DNA of 64,000 bases from G963665185 sp963665185 (GCA_963665185.2 CAXXPO010000009.1:62001-126000), one strand, 5' to 3'. Shown: positions 34,177-43,167, numbered from the stretch's first letter. Notes: generated from the letters alone by a model not told the origin. Translations and numbers: made by a program.

Positions 34177-35148
34177 TCAATTAGATTGTTCAGAGTCCGC
34201 GAAAAAGTCCAGGACGGTGCGCTGCAATAGTTCTCCCTGGTCCCAGACCACGGCATGGCCGCACCGCGGAAAAATATCCAGCCGTGCGCCGGGGATTTCT
34301 TCCGCAAGAAAATGTCCCCACTCGGGAGGAAGAACACGATCATCCTGCCCCCAAATAATAAGTGTGGGGTTGCGCACTTCTGGGAGTTGTTTATCGAGAG
34401 ATTGGGAGCGCGATTGTATAACATGAAGCAATTCGGCGAGCTTCGGGTGGATTGTTGTCGCGTATTCGCTTTGCGTGTCCAATACAAAGAATGGAATGGG
34501 CGGAGGAGTGTAGAAAAGTTTGCCATACCACTTTGATATGGGATCGCCTTGGTTTATGCCCATCTGTTCTGCTGTGGGGAATTTTTCCTTTACACCTGCG
34601 GGAGCGATAAGCACCAGTCTATCCATCATGTCCGGTCTGTCTAAGGCGATGCGTAGGCTTATCCAGCCGCCTACTGACAGTCCCACGAAATTCGCTTTGG
34701 AAACACCGAGTTCACCCAGCATGGTCAACACAAGCTGCTCTTCCTGCTCAATGGTATAGGTGGAGGCATCCAGTTTTTTGATTCCGGCGTTGATCAGATT
34801 CGGGGCAAGAACATGATATTTTTCGGCCAAAGCAGGCATCAGCCGCATCCATGTATACAGGGCGTTTCCGCCAAGCCCGTGAAGCAGAACCACTGTTTTT
34901 TCATTGTCCATGCCCGATTCGTAAAAGCGCATGGTAAAGCCCTGAGCCTGAACGGTCCGGTATTGTACTCCCATGGTCGCCAACGCAGTGTTTATTGCCG
35001 TTTTGAAGGTAGGTTCCGGTTTTACGACCGCAACTGTGGCAATCAGGGCGATGAACAGTGCCAGCAGCCAGTCGAAGATCGGGCAGTCGAAAAAACGGCG
35101 CAGCCAGGAGGGACGTGGATACGTGGGCAATGTACGGGAAGGCGGCAT
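34177..35148 (-). CDS. membrane-anchored alpha/beta hydrolase
   Basis: 323 residues. One N-terminal membrane helix (about 25-42) places the catalytic domain in the periplasm or, if secreted, outside. Triad visible: Ser158 in GLSVGG, Asp270 in GQDDRV and His298 in CGHAVV; oxyanion HGLGG at 90-94. Lipase/esterase type, substrate unknown. It follows gspN by only ten bases, so it is probably in the type II secretion operon and could be a cargo enzyme or an accessory esterase; this is inference. Confidence 0.85.
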   Translation of the reverse strand: MPPSRTLPTYPRPSWLRRFFDCPIFDWLLALFIALIATVAVVKPEPTFKTAINTALATMGVQYRTVQAQGFTMRFYESGMDNEKTVVLLHGLGGNALYTWMRLMPALAEKYHVLAPNLINAGIKKLDASTYTIEQEEQLVLTMLGELGVSKANFVGLSVGGWISLRIALDRPDMMDRLVLIAPAGVKEKFPTAEQMGINQGDPISKWYGKLFYTPPPIPFFVLDTQSEYATTIHPKLAELLHVIQSRSQSLDKQLPEVRNPTLIIWGQDDRVLPPEWGHFLAEEIPGARLDIFPRCGHAVVWDQGELLQRTVLDFFADSEQSN

Positions 35149-35158
35149 TGTTATCCTT

Positions 35159-36037
35159 TTAAAAAAATCCGATGTACAGGGACGGCAGTTTGCCCGTCAC
35201 GTTGAGCGGCATTTTCTTTTTTTTATTTAGAAGGTCGATGATGCTCTTGTCCCGGAGATGGCTGGTATCGATGAGGGAAGGGTCTATCTGGTAGGTTCCC
35301 CTGAGGTCCACAGAGGTGTCGGCCAACGTCCGCCCCGGAATGATGCTGCCGGCGAGTTCACCCTTGATCTGTTTGGAATTGAAGCGGCATTGCGTCACGT
35401 TGATGCGTCCGCCGTCCACGGTGAAATCAAGGTCTATCTTGCCTAGCGGAATGTGCCCGCCTTTAAGAAAAGGCATCCGGGTGTCCACAACCGCATCCAG
35501 CAGGGTCAGATTGCCTTTGCCCGTATCCACGGTCAGGGGGTGGGTGCGGCCTTCAAGTCGAATGTCGCACTCCAGCAGTCCCGAAATTTTGGATTTGAGC
35601 ATTTGTTCCAATTCCGGGATGGCAGAGATGTCGCAGTCGTCGCTGGATAGGCTGAAGTAGAATTTTTCCGGGCCAGTCAAATTATCCACTGCCAGGGAAC
35701 CGGAAAAGTCACCGCCAAAGATGGCTCCTCCAACCTTGATGCCAGGATGCGCCGCGACCAAATCGCCTAGTGGCAGCGAGAGTTTCAGCAGCGGGATGTT
35801 GAACGTTGTTTGCAACGCCTTTGGGATTATGATGGCGTTTCCCAAAGCCAAGCCTGGTGGAAGGTAACTTGGGGAGATGGTGTCCACATGCAGCCGGATA
35901 GGGCTTTGCGGCGTGTTGACTTTGTGCAGCACCCAGAAATTGAAGTCCTGATACGGGAATTTCCATAGCAGCATGGTGATGGTGGCAACCATGGCAAAGA
36001 CAGCGTAACCGAGACCTACGAGGAGTGTTTTTTTCAT
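35159..36037 (-). CDS. gspN: type II secretion system protein GspN
   Basis: 292 residues. N-terminal membrane anchor (about 5-24), then a periplasmic beta-rich region (LPLGDLVAAHPGIKVGGAIFGG, RGTYQIDPSLID), as in GspN/AsmA-related proteins of delta-type secretion clusters. GspN is an accessory inner-membrane protein present in only some systems; its exact role is unsettled. Position directly after gspM supports the name. Confidence 0.82.
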   Translation of the reverse strand: MKKTLLVGLGYAVFAMVATITMLLWKFPYQDFNFWVLHKVNTPQSPIRLHVDTISPSYLPPGLALGNAIIIPKALQTTFNIPLLKLSLPLGDLVAAHPGIKVGGAIFGGDFSGSLAVDNLTGPEKFYFSLSSDDCDISAIPELEQMLKSKISGLLECDIRLEGRTHPLTVDTGKGNLTLLDAVVDTRMPFLKGGHIPLGKIDLDFTVDGGRINVTQCRFNSKQIKGELAGSIIPGRTLADTSVDLRGTYQIDPSLIDTSHLRDKSIIDLLNKKKKMPLNVTGKLPSLYIGFF

Positions 36038-36057
36038 AGTGGTGGACTTTTTTGCTG

Positions 36058-36570
36058 CTAGCTGTTCACGACGTAGGTTGCCAGAACCATGTCCACATCC
36101 AGTGGCTTGCGGTCATTGGACTTTAACCGGAATTTGACGATGCGGATCATCTGTGGTGCGGTTTCGATGTGGTAGAGATATGGCACGAGATGATCCAGGT
36201 AGACTCCGCGCAGACGCATTTCCACCTGTTCCTCGCGTACCGCGTCGTTGACGGTTTGGCTTTTGGGACTCATGGCGTCGATTTTGTCTCGGATGCCATC
36301 TTTGCTTGCCATGCTTTCCAGGTAAGCGAAAAGATTAAAATTTCTTTGTTTCCCAAGTTTGTTCATAACTCCTTGGGAGTGCTGCGTTTCAATGGCGAAG
36401 GTTTTTTCCAGGGTGTACATCTGGGCCAGGAGCTTTTCCGACGTGGCAAGCTCCCAGGCAAGTTCCTCCTGGCGGTCCAGAAGAGGTCGCACCCCCCATT
36501 GCCAGCCTGCCAGGACAAGCACCGCTGCGAGAGACGAATACAGAAACAGACGTTGATGGATTGTCTTCAT
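36058..36570 (-). CDS. gspM: type II secretion system protein GspM
   Basis: 170 residues, a single membrane helix near 8-24 (LFLYSSLAAVLVLAGWQWG) followed by a coiled-coil stretch and a small ferredoxin-like periplasmic domain (about 90-170). GspM binds GspL in the inner-membrane assembly platform. Weakly conserved family; I rely on topology, size and its place between gspL (ATGA overlap) and gspN. Confidence 0.82.
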   Translation of the reverse strand: MKTIHQRLFLYSSLAAVLVLAGWQWGVRPLLDRQEELAWELATSEKLLAQMYTLEKTFAIETQHSQGVMNKLGKQRNFNLFAYLESMASKDGIRDKIDAMSPKSQTVNDAVREEQVEMRLRGVYLDHLVPYLYHIETAPQMIRIVKFRLKSNDRKPLDVDMVLATYVVNS

Positions 36571-38210
36571 GATGCGGACTGTCCTTTTTGGTCGAATTCC
36601 ATGCTGAAACGCACCCCCTTTCCGTCGGGCGCAGCCTTGGCTCCCTTGACGGTCACGTTGTCGAACTGTCCGCTTTTGACAAGCTGCTCCTTGATGGCGT
36701 CCACCGTGCGGAAAGTGTCCGCATGGGCGGCAATGCGGATGGAGCCTCCATTAATGCGAAGCTCCAGGATGCGCAACGGAAGGTCGGTCGGGATGGCGGC
36801 ATTGACATCGCGCAGCAGGTCGGACATGGAACCGCCGCCATCCTTGCTTCCGGTGAACTGCCGTGACTTGCGCATGGCGTCGATGCGGTTCATTATTTCC
36901 TGCGGGTACAGGCTGGGTTTGATGGTATCCGCTTTTCCCGGAGCTATTCTGTCGAACACGGAGTGGATTTCCGTTTGGATGGCGTTCAATCGTTCCTTTT
37001 TGAGTGAAATATCGGTCCAGACTGTGAAAAGCCAGATTCCAAGGAGTCCCCCGGCGGTTGCCAGGGCAAAGGGAAGGTGCTTTTTCCAGTTGATGTCCAG
37101 CGACCGGGAGGCAAACTTTTTGCTTTCGCAAAAGTTGAATCCGGCATTGGGATGCAGTCCTCGCAATGCCAGCCCAAGTGCGGCCATGGAAATATCGCCC
37201 GGTTGGATATCGGACCGGCTTTTCGTCTGCTCTGTCCCGGTTGCAGCTGCCTCGGATAAAGTCGCAGGCAGTGGAGGAATCGGCTGTATGGCGGAAAGTC
37301 GGGCGATCGGCAATTCCATACGTTCGGACAGTGCTTTGGACAGATGGGCGAAGTTGGCCAATTCGCCACTGATGACCAGACGCTGGGGGGCTGTGTGTTC
37401 GGTGATATTGCGCGAGGCAAACAGGATGTTGTTGATTTCGCGAGCCAGGGTGTCGAGTAGGGGGGCCAGCTTGTCACGAATGGTGTTGGAAACTTGCGAA
37501 TCCAGCGTATCCAGGTCCAGTTCGCCCAGGTGGTCGCGGACAAAGTCCGCATCGTTGGCTGTATGACTGGCAATTAAAGTGACGATGCTTTGCGCCGCGA
37601 ATTTAAGACTGTGGATGACTTCCAGATGGCGGTTGCGGCGATAGACCAGGCTGGTGCGCAACGGACCGATGTCCAGGTAGAGGCTGCGTTCCTGCTCTTT
37701 TTTTTCGACCTCCAGGGCCAGGGCGTTGATGCCTCCGGCGTCGAGGTCTGTCATGTCCGGCTCAAGCCCGGCATTTCGAAAGGCTGTGCCGTACTGGTCG
37801 ATAATATTTCTGGATATGGCGGCGGCCAGAATGTTCTGGCATTGTGTGTTGTCCAGCTGCTTTTTTTCTGTTTTTTGCAGGGAATAGACCGTGCTTTCAA
37901 TGGGGAGTGGGAGTTGGGAGCCCAATTCAAAGGGCGCGACCTTGCGAATTTGGGCCATGGATGTGAACGGGAATGAAAGAGTGCGCACAAGTGCACAGTC
38001 CGAGGGAAGCCCTAGTACTATCCCATCACTGACCAATCCTGCTTCGTCCAGACTGCGGCGGATCTGCAACGCCTTTTCTTCCAACGTTGATGCCGGCTTG
38101 AGAGGAACGGTCAACTTGCCGGAGACAGTCCGGCCTTTGAGTCCGTTGTGTATCTGCACACAATGCGCCCGGTCGGCACGCAGGTCTATTCCGAGGAGTG
38201 TTTCCGCCAT
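36567..38210 (-). CDS. gspL: type II secretion system protein GspL (long, PilM/PilN-like)
   Basis: Inner-membrane platform protein that couples the GspE ATPase to the periplasm. 547 residues, against about 400 for typical GspL. The cytoplasmic part has an actin-like PilM fold (GIDLRADRAHCVQI at 7-20, LPSDCALVRTLSFPF, LYLDIGPLRTSLVYRRNRH). A membrane helix near 386-404 is followed by a PilN-like periplasmic domain (LKKERLNAIQTEIHSVF). The extra length comes from a linker and the extended C-terminal part. Overlaps gspM by four bases. Confidence 0.87.
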   Translation of the reverse strand: MAETLLGIDLRADRAHCVQIHNGLKGRTVSGKLTVPLKPASTLEEKALQIRRSLDEAGLVSDGIVLGLPSDCALVRTLSFPFTSMAQIRKVAPFELGSQLPLPIESTVYSLQKTEKKQLDNTQCQNILAAAISRNIIDQYGTAFRNAGLEPDMTDLDAGGINALALEVEKKEQERSLYLDIGPLRTSLVYRRNRHLEVIHSLKFAAQSIVTLIASHTANDADFVRDHLGELDLDTLDSQVSNTIRDKLAPLLDTLAREINNILFASRNITEHTAPQRLVISGELANFAHLSKALSERMELPIARLSAIQPIPPLPATLSEAAATGTEQTKSRSDIQPGDISMAALGLALRGLHPNAGFNFCESKKFASRSLDINWKKHLPFALATAGGLLGIWLFTVWTDISLKKERLNAIQTEIHSVFDRIAPGKADTIKPSLYPQEIMNRIDAMRKSRQFTGSKDGGGSMSDLLRDVNAAIPTDLPLRILELRINGGSIRIAAHADTFRTVDAIKEQLVKSGQFDNVTVKGAKAAPDGKGVRFSMEFDQKGQSAS

Positions 38211-38266
38211 AGTGTCTTTTCCAAAGAAGTCTGTCGGCTTAACAGGCTGTGTTCTTCATAGGTCGG

Positions 38267-39386
38267 TTAATTTTCAGGGACGTACATTTCCCGGTAGGTC
38301 GTTGTCATTTTGCCTTTTCCATTCACTTTTGAGCGAACAAGGAAGGCCAATGCCTGTTTTGTTCCTTTGGGAGTGATCCCTGAAACCTTCACGCTGTAAT
38401 AGTTGCTTGCGCTTTGAAACATTGACGCCTGCCAGGAAACGTTCTGGCTGGTGTCCTTTTTTATGGTCTCCAGCCAGCCGAGACTTTCCAGCTTGTCTTC
38501 GTTGTCCGGATTTTCCCTGTAAGCGAGAACGCGGATGGTGAAGTCCTCCACAGCCTGTTCTTGTCCTGTGAAGAGGACGACCAGCACTTCCTTGCGCGCC
38601 GTGTTGACGTTGACCTTCTCATTGCTATGTGTCGTGAGTAAATCTTTCAAGCCCTTTTTCCCCGACATTTCAGACATCTCGGAGGGGAAATACAATGTCT
38701 GAACAAAGGCGTCCAATTCCATGCCTGCTTCTTCTGCCAGATCCTTCTGTAAAAAGAGGAAATCCCGAACCTCGCTGACAAACAGGAGTTTTGCGTTTTT
38801 AGTCCGGATGGGGATTTTCCGGTCAAATGCCTCATAGGATTCGCGACCGAATTCCCCTTCCTGTTTCGTATTTATGTCGATCCAGTCCTGAAGGCGAAAG
38901 GCGATTTTTTTGCACACTTCCTCCCGTTCGAACGTGAACTGCATCTGTTTTTCGAGCAGGTTGTCCAGAAGACGAATGAATGCCTCGCGCCAATCGGCCT
39001 GGGTGATGGCATTGACAGGAAAAAGCGAAGATTCGTCCGTGATGGAGAACTCCACACGTCCCCGAGGCAAAAGGGGAAGGCGCTATCTGGCTTGCACAGG
39101 CCCATGGCTCCAGGAGATGGTCGCCGTCGACGACCTTGCCGTTATTGTTTTTGCGGGTCGCGTCTTCTGCCAACAGCATTTTGACATATTCCAGACCGGA
39201 AAGGGCAAGGCTTTCAGCTTCCACATAGCCTTGGTAAAAAGTAGCCGAACGCAGATCCACCTGCATGGTGCGCATGGCCTGGACAGCGAACAGGGCAAGC
39301 AGCACGGTCATGACCAGCACTACCAGCAACACAGCTCCGCGTTCGCGGTTGTGCGGCGATGAAGAGCAACGGTGCAGACGGATCAT
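38267..39386 (-). pseudogene. gspK: gspK, minor pseudopilin, interrupted by a one-base frameshift
   Basis: The tip-capping pseudopilin gene is split into two frames. The 5' part (from 39386) has the prepilin site ERGAVLLVVLVM and runs in frame to GKVVDGDHLLEPWACASQI; the 3' part (frame opening near 39070) continues RLPLLPRGRVEFSITDESS through to YVPEN. Removing one base near 39080 restores a single 372-codon gene of normal GspK design, lacking Glu at +5 as usual for GspK. The ATGA overlap with gspJ and spacing to gspL are intact. Either a genuine mutation disabling the secretion tip or a sequencing error. Confidence 0.85.
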
Positions 39387-40102
39387 TCATTCTCCTTGGT
39401 CCACCAGCGGACAAAATCAATTGTACGATGGTATCGACCGCCGAACTTCAAATCCACTTTCAGTCGGGACGGGAGTATGCCCGAATCCGCTGAATCCCAG
39501 GCTGTGGTATCCAGCCCTTGTTCGTCGTAAAAAAGCAGGTCAAGGGAGCGTATGCTGTCGGCCATCTCCACAATAGTCCAGGGAACGTCTTCCTCGTTTG
39601 CGTTGGAGTAATCCAGCGCGGTTACCGGCAGTTCCTTGCGCAGGAATTTGTAAAGCATGTCGCCGTCTTCGTTCCGTTTGTTTGTAGGGCGGAGTACCCA
39701 TTGCACCCTGTTGATTCCCAACACCGGATAGGTGGAGTCAAATCGCAGTGATGAGGTGGTGTGAAAGTCCATCATGACGACATCGTCCAGGCGACTGGGG
39801 GCGTTGTCTCGGCAGATGAACGGATATTTGACGATGACGTCCTCGGAGGGGTTCGTCACAGGCAGAGGGTAGAGGGATTCCATGTCGTCTGAAAGCTGTT
39901 CCGTGACCAGACGGCACATTTCGCTGAAAGCGGAAAACCTTTCCGTTTTTTCCGAGGCGATCAAAGCGGTTCGGAATACTCCGAATAGTCCGACAAAGAC
40001 GATGGACAGCACTGCCAGAACCATCATGATTTCCAGCAGGGTGAAGCCGTGCTGAGCAGAGTCTTTTTTCGCTATGCCAAGGCTTCCGTCCGTGGAAATC
40101 AT
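39383..40102 (-). CDS. gspJ: type II secretion minor pseudopilin GspJ
   Basis: 239 residues. Prepilin cleavage/methylation site HGFTLLEIMMVLAVLSIVF at about 18-36, with the +5 Glu. The C-terminal globular domain includes VQWVLRP and the terminal WWTKENE. GspJ joins GspI and GspK in the quasi-helical tip complex of the pseudopilus. Overlaps gspI by four bases and gspK by four bases, so translation is coupled. Confidence 0.92.
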   Translation of the reverse strand: MISTDGSLGIAKKDSAQHGFTLLEIMMVLAVLSIVFVGLFGVFRTALIASEKTERFSAFSEMCRLVTEQLSDDMESLYPLPVTNPSEDVIVKYPFICRDNAPSRLDDVVMMDFHTTSSLRFDSTYPVLGINRVQWVLRPTNKRNEDGDMLYKFLRKELPVTALDYSNANEEDVPWTIVEMADSIRSLDLLFYDEQGLDTTAWDSADSGILPSRLKVDLKFGGRYHRTIDFVRWWTKENE

Positions 40103-40509
40103 TTTGCGTTCCCTCCGGCTTCCGTGGGCAGCAGCCGTTCCAGAAACATCTGGTCGCGGGAATTATCGCTCCAGAATACTTTAAGCTGGATCAGGGTGAA
40201 GGTGTTTTCCAGGTCGAGATCCACGGTTTCCCGGTTCACTTCCCATTGTACGCCGGGTTGGTCTTCGAATTCGCCATCATCCTTGGCAAAAGGGTCGTTG
40301 AGAACCTCCTCCATCTTGGACTGGGCCAGCAGCGAGACCGTGTTCAGCCGTTCGGCCCGGATCCCTGCATTTTGGGCCAGGTAAAAGCCTTTAAGAGCGG
40401 CCACGAACGAGAGCGCAAGAATGACTACGGCAATAAGCACTTCCAGCAGGGTAAAGCCGGAGCTGGCTTTACCAGTGCGCGTGGTGGGGACAGGGCAGGA
40501 GAACATCAT
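40099..40509 (-). CDS. gspI: type II secretion minor pseudopilin GspI
   Basis: 136 residues, typical for GspI. The prepilin site SGFTLLEVLIAVVILALSF lies at about 17-35, then AERLNTVSLLAQSKMEEVL and a short beta-rich C-terminal domain ending LERLLPTEAGG. GspI primes the tip complex together with GspJ and GspK. Four-base overlaps with gspH and gspJ. Confidence 0.92.
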   Translation of the reverse strand: MMFSCPVPTTRTGKASSGFTLLEVLIAVVILALSFVAALKGFYLAQNAGIRAERLNTVSLLAQSKMEEVLNDPFAKDDGEFEDQPGVQWEVNRETVDLDLENTFTLIQLKVFWSDNSRDQMFLERLLPTEAGGNAK

Positions 40510-41048
40510 GAATTTTCCCCACTGCCAGCGCTGTCTGCACCATCCTCAATACGCAGACGGCCTGTGAACGGAACTACGGACAGGCGCAATTGCCTTTCTC
40601 CGTCCCGAAGAACGATGATGGCTGGCTCCACAAGACCCCGCTGCAAAATATGGATGGTCGCCCTGCCTTGAGTTGTCTCTTCCCCGTCCTTTGCCCTGTC
40701 GGGAAAAAGGATACTTGCAATCCTGACATCGCCTCGTGTCACGCGCTGAAGCTGCATGCCCTTGCCTTTGGCTGGCCGCGTCAGGAAAATGCCTTGTTTC
40801 AAATCGACTTCCACTTCCCATTTTCTGGCCGTCATGATGGCCTGGTTGCGGCCATGGCGCACGATTTCTGCCATTGAGGCAGCCGTGGAACGTAGATCGT
40901 TACGGGAAAGGGAAGAAATGGTGGGAACAGCCAGGCCGAGCAGGAGCGAAATCACGGCCAGAACGATGACGAGTTCTATGAGAGTGAATCCCTGCCCGGT
41001 GCTGTCGTTATTGGTCGGTGTTCCAGCTTTCAATGTCCTTGTCGGCAC
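40506..41048 (-). CDS. gspH: type II secretion minor pseudopilin GspH
   Basis: 180 residues from a GTG (41048) preceded by a GGGGG motif five bases away; an in-frame TTG at 41033 is a second choice. Either start lies within the end of gspG, overlapping its stop in another frame. Prepilin site QGFTLIELVIVLAVISLLL, then the GspH domain (FPDRAKDGEETTQGRATIHI, FTGRLRIEDG). The much longer open frame to 41549 shadows gspG and is not part of this gene. Overlaps gspI by four bases. Confidence 0.85.
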   Translation of the reverse strand: MPTRTLKAGTPTNNDSTGQGFTLIELVIVLAVISLLLGLAVPTISSLSRNDLRSTAASMAEIVRHGRNQAIMTARKWEVEVDLKQGIFLTRPAKGKGMQLQRVTRGDVRIASILFPDRAKDGEETTQGRATIHILQRGLVEPAIIVLRDGERQLRLSVVPFTGRLRIEDGADSAGSGENS

Positions 41049-41433
41049 CGCTGCCCCCGGGTTTCCCATCGGCTCCAAGAGAGATGATTTCAAAATCGCG
41101 GCCGTTGTCGCCGGGGCTTTTGTAAACGTATTCATTATCCCAGGGGTCTGCCGGGATTTTTGGCAGATAGTCGGGGACAAGGACGGACAAACCATGCTGT
41201 GTGGTCGGGTACTTGCCTTTTTCCAGCTTGTATTGCTGGATAGCCAGGGAGATGTTTTCAATCTGCATTTTCGCTTTGACTTGGCGGGCCTTGTCTGGTT
41301 GGTCCATGAGGCGGGGAACGACAAGACCGGCCAGAATGCCAAGGATGACGATGATGACCAGAAGTTCCAAGAGGGTAAAACCCGCTTGGCGCGAGCTGGT
41401 GCATGTAAAAGAGCAGGGACGTTCACTGGACAT
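41008..41433 (-). CDS. gspG: type II secretion major pseudopilin GspG
   Basis: Main pilin-like subunit of the pseudopilus that drives secretion. 141 residues. Leader MSSERPCSFTCTSSRQA then cleavage before FTLLELLVIIVILG with the conserved Glu at +5. GspG hallmarks: MQIENISLAIQQYKLEKGKYP, DPWDNEYVY and the C-terminal calcium-binding loop GADGKPGGSGADKDIESWN. AAGGAG Shine-Dalgarno nine bases upstream. Follows the gspA-gspB pair, an unusual place for it relative to gspF. Confidence 0.97.
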   Translation of the reverse strand: MSSERPCSFTCTSSRQAGFTLLELLVIIVILGILAGLVVPRLMDQPDKARQVKAKMQIENISLAIQQYKLEKGKYPTTQHGLSVLVPDYLPKIPADPWDNEYVYKSPGDNGRDFEIISLGADGKPGGSGADKDIESWNTDQ

Positions 41434-41481
41434 GGTCCGGGGCTCCTTGCAGTGATCGCGGTGTGGAGAAACAACCGCGTA

Positions 41482-41985
41482 TCATCGGGTATTGGGTTCA
41501 AGCAGATAACGCTGATCAGCGTGGCCGAGAATGACATAACCTTTTCCAATATTCAATACGGTTAACCGCCCGAACATACTCTTTTCGTACAAAATCTGGC
41601 TGTTGATGACCGCCATGCGCCGGGCGGGATTTTCGTCCCAGACCAGGGCGTTCAGATGAACCTCGGCAAATTCCGACGGCAGCTTTGGGAGGTTGGGCCG
41701 CTCCCCTACGGGGACTGCCGCGGTTGTTCCCAGAGGCGCAGGTTCCGGCGCGGCAGGTACGGGGTTCTGGAATACAGGGGCGGCAGCCTGAGGGGCAAGA
41801 GCTGTTTGTTGCTCCAATGTTTCGTTCTCGGGCACGATACTGTGAGGACCCACATCCGCCTGGTTTTTTGTGGGGGCAATGATCTCCCGCTGCACAACCT
41901 TGGTTACCACAGTTTTTGGTTCTGGCACAGGCTTGGGGGCGGATGCAGGAGCTGATTTTCTTGGGTCCGTTGGTTTGAGCGACAC
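41482..41985 (-). CDS. gspB: GspB-like type II secretion protein (possibly translated as a GspA fusion)
   Basis: 167 residues in the listed frame. The N-terminal half is Pro/Ala-rich (linker through periplasm); the C-terminal ~60 residues, HLNALVWDENPARRMAVINS through VILGHADQRYLL, match the GspB domain that works with GspA to insert the secretin through peptidoglycan. The frame has no membrane helix of its own and no good start: the first GTG (41985) overlaps its own AAGGAG. It overlaps gspA by 82 bases, and a -1 shift at the run of seven C (41991-41997) would fuse it in frame to the membrane-anchored GspA. See findings. Confidence 0.78.
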   Translation of the reverse strand: MSLKPTDPRKSAPASAPKPVPEPKTVVTKVVQREIIAPTKNQADVGPHSIVPENETLEQQTALAPQAAAPVFQNPVPAAPEPAPLGTTAAVPVGERPNLPKLPSEFAEVHLNALVWDENPARRMAVINSQILYEKSMFGRLTVLNIGKGYVILGHADQRYLLEPNTR

Positions 41986-43154
41986 TCCTTGGGGGGGCTT
42001 CGGGTTTGTTTCAAAGCCTTGCCCGTGCTTACGGGGAATTTTTCAGGCAATTCAATTCGTGGTTCTTCAAATATTGGTTCAGGAATTTCCAGGTCGGCCC
42101 AAAATGGGAGGGCTGGAGCTGGGGAAGGGCCGGGTTTCGACGGTTTTGGGATTGTTATTTTTTCGAATTGTTCCGCAGGAGCCACATTTTGTTGCAGTGC
42201 TTCGGTTTCAAAATGCCGAGTGGTAATGTAAGTTCCACCGGCCAGGAGCATTGCCAGCAGAAGTCCTGTGACCACGGTCAGCCGACGGTCAACGGGCGAG
42301 GCTTGTTTTTTTAGTCCTTGACCTGCGCTGTCTGGAAAAAACAGGGACGTGTAGGCCGGGTCCTTGAGTACGGCTCGCACGACTTTGGCATCAATGATGG
42401 ACCGTGTCTGCCGTGCGCCTTCTTCCAAGGCCAGACTGCACAGATGGTTAATCAGCCGTGGCTTGCCGCCGGTCACTTTGAAAATGCATTTGATCGCCCG
42501 GCCATCAAAGAGATACTGCTTACGGCATCCTGCCTTTGTCAGGCGATAGCCGATGTATTTTCCGGTCTCTTCAAGGTTCATGGGGTGTACGAAGTTGCGG
42601 CTGCCGATACGTTGATTGAGCGATCCGAATCGTGGTTCGGCCAAAATTTCGAGCAGGGAGGGTAACCCCAGCAGAGCAATCTGCATCATGGGCACGCTGG
42701 AATGGTGCTGGTTGGACAAAACCAGCAGGTGGTCGAAAATATCACGGGAGAGATGATGGGCTTCGTCCACCAGGAGTACGAAAATCCTTTCTCCTTTGGA
42801 CTGTGCGGCCAAAAGTCCGCACAGGGCGTCCACCAGAACTTTTGGGGATGCGTCTGGTAGTGGCCCACCGCCAAAGGATTCCAAGACATGGTTGAGAAAT
42901 TCTATGTCTGTTACGAACGGATTACCAAGATAGGCCATGGTGAATTCATGAGCATAAGCCATCTGGAGAAAACGGGCCAGGGTGGTCTTTCCCGTGCCGT
43001 TTTCCCCCGCCACCAGATGCAGTCCGTAGCGGCCGCGGATGCCCTCGACCAGGGAGTCGAGAACACCCTTGTGGTTGTATGAGGTGTAAAACAACGTGGA
43101 ACCGGGAGCGTTCTTGAAAGGATTTCGTTCCAGGCCGTATTGACGAATGTACAT
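41904..43154 (-). CDS. gspA: GspA (ExeA) AAA ATPase of type II secretion
   Basis: Inner-membrane ATPase helping assemble or insert the GspD secretin through the cell wall. 416 residues in the zero frame. Walker A GENGTGKTT (50-58), Walker B FVLLVDEAHHL near 128, sensor-type GKPRLINHLCSLAL near 240. One membrane helix near 290-308 (LTVVTGLLLAMLLAGGTYI) then a periplasmic Pro-rich tail. The last ~30 residues after the C7 tract are a low-complexity, basic tail unlike any GspA domain, consistent with an out-of-frame ending. Lacks the usual C-terminal peptidoglycan-binding domain, which GspB-type sequence follows instead. Confidence 0.9.
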   Translation of the reverse strand: MYIRQYGLERNPFKNAPGSTLFYTSYNHKGVLDSLVEGIRGRYGLHLVAGENGTGKTTLARFLQMAYAHEFTMAYLGNPFVTDIEFLNHVLESFGGGPLPDASPKVLVDALCGLLAAQSKGERIFVLLVDEAHHLSRDIFDHLLVLSNQHHSSVPMMQIALLGLPSLLEILAEPRFGSLNQRIGSRNFVHPMNLEETGKYIGYRLTKAGCRKQYLFDGRAIKCIFKVTGGKPRLINHLCSLALEEGARQTRSIIDAKVVRAVLKDPAYTSLFFPDSAGQGLKKQASPVDRRLTVVTGLLLAMLLAGGTYITTRHFETEALQQNVAPAEQFEKITIPKPSKPGPSPAPALPFWADLEIPEPIFEEPRIELPEKFPVSTGKALKQTRSPPKECRSNQRTQENQLLHPPPSLCQNQKLW

Positions 43155-43167
43155 GCTTCTTTCCTGC

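Noticed and set aside
36169..37566. 465-codon plus-strand frame opposite gspM/gspL
   Set aside because: Shadow of the gsp genes; Ser/Arg-rich composition typical of antisense frames.
41049..41549. Upstream extension of the gspH frame across gspG
   Set aside because: Overlaps gspG in another frame; pseudopilins begin shortly before the GFTLIE site.
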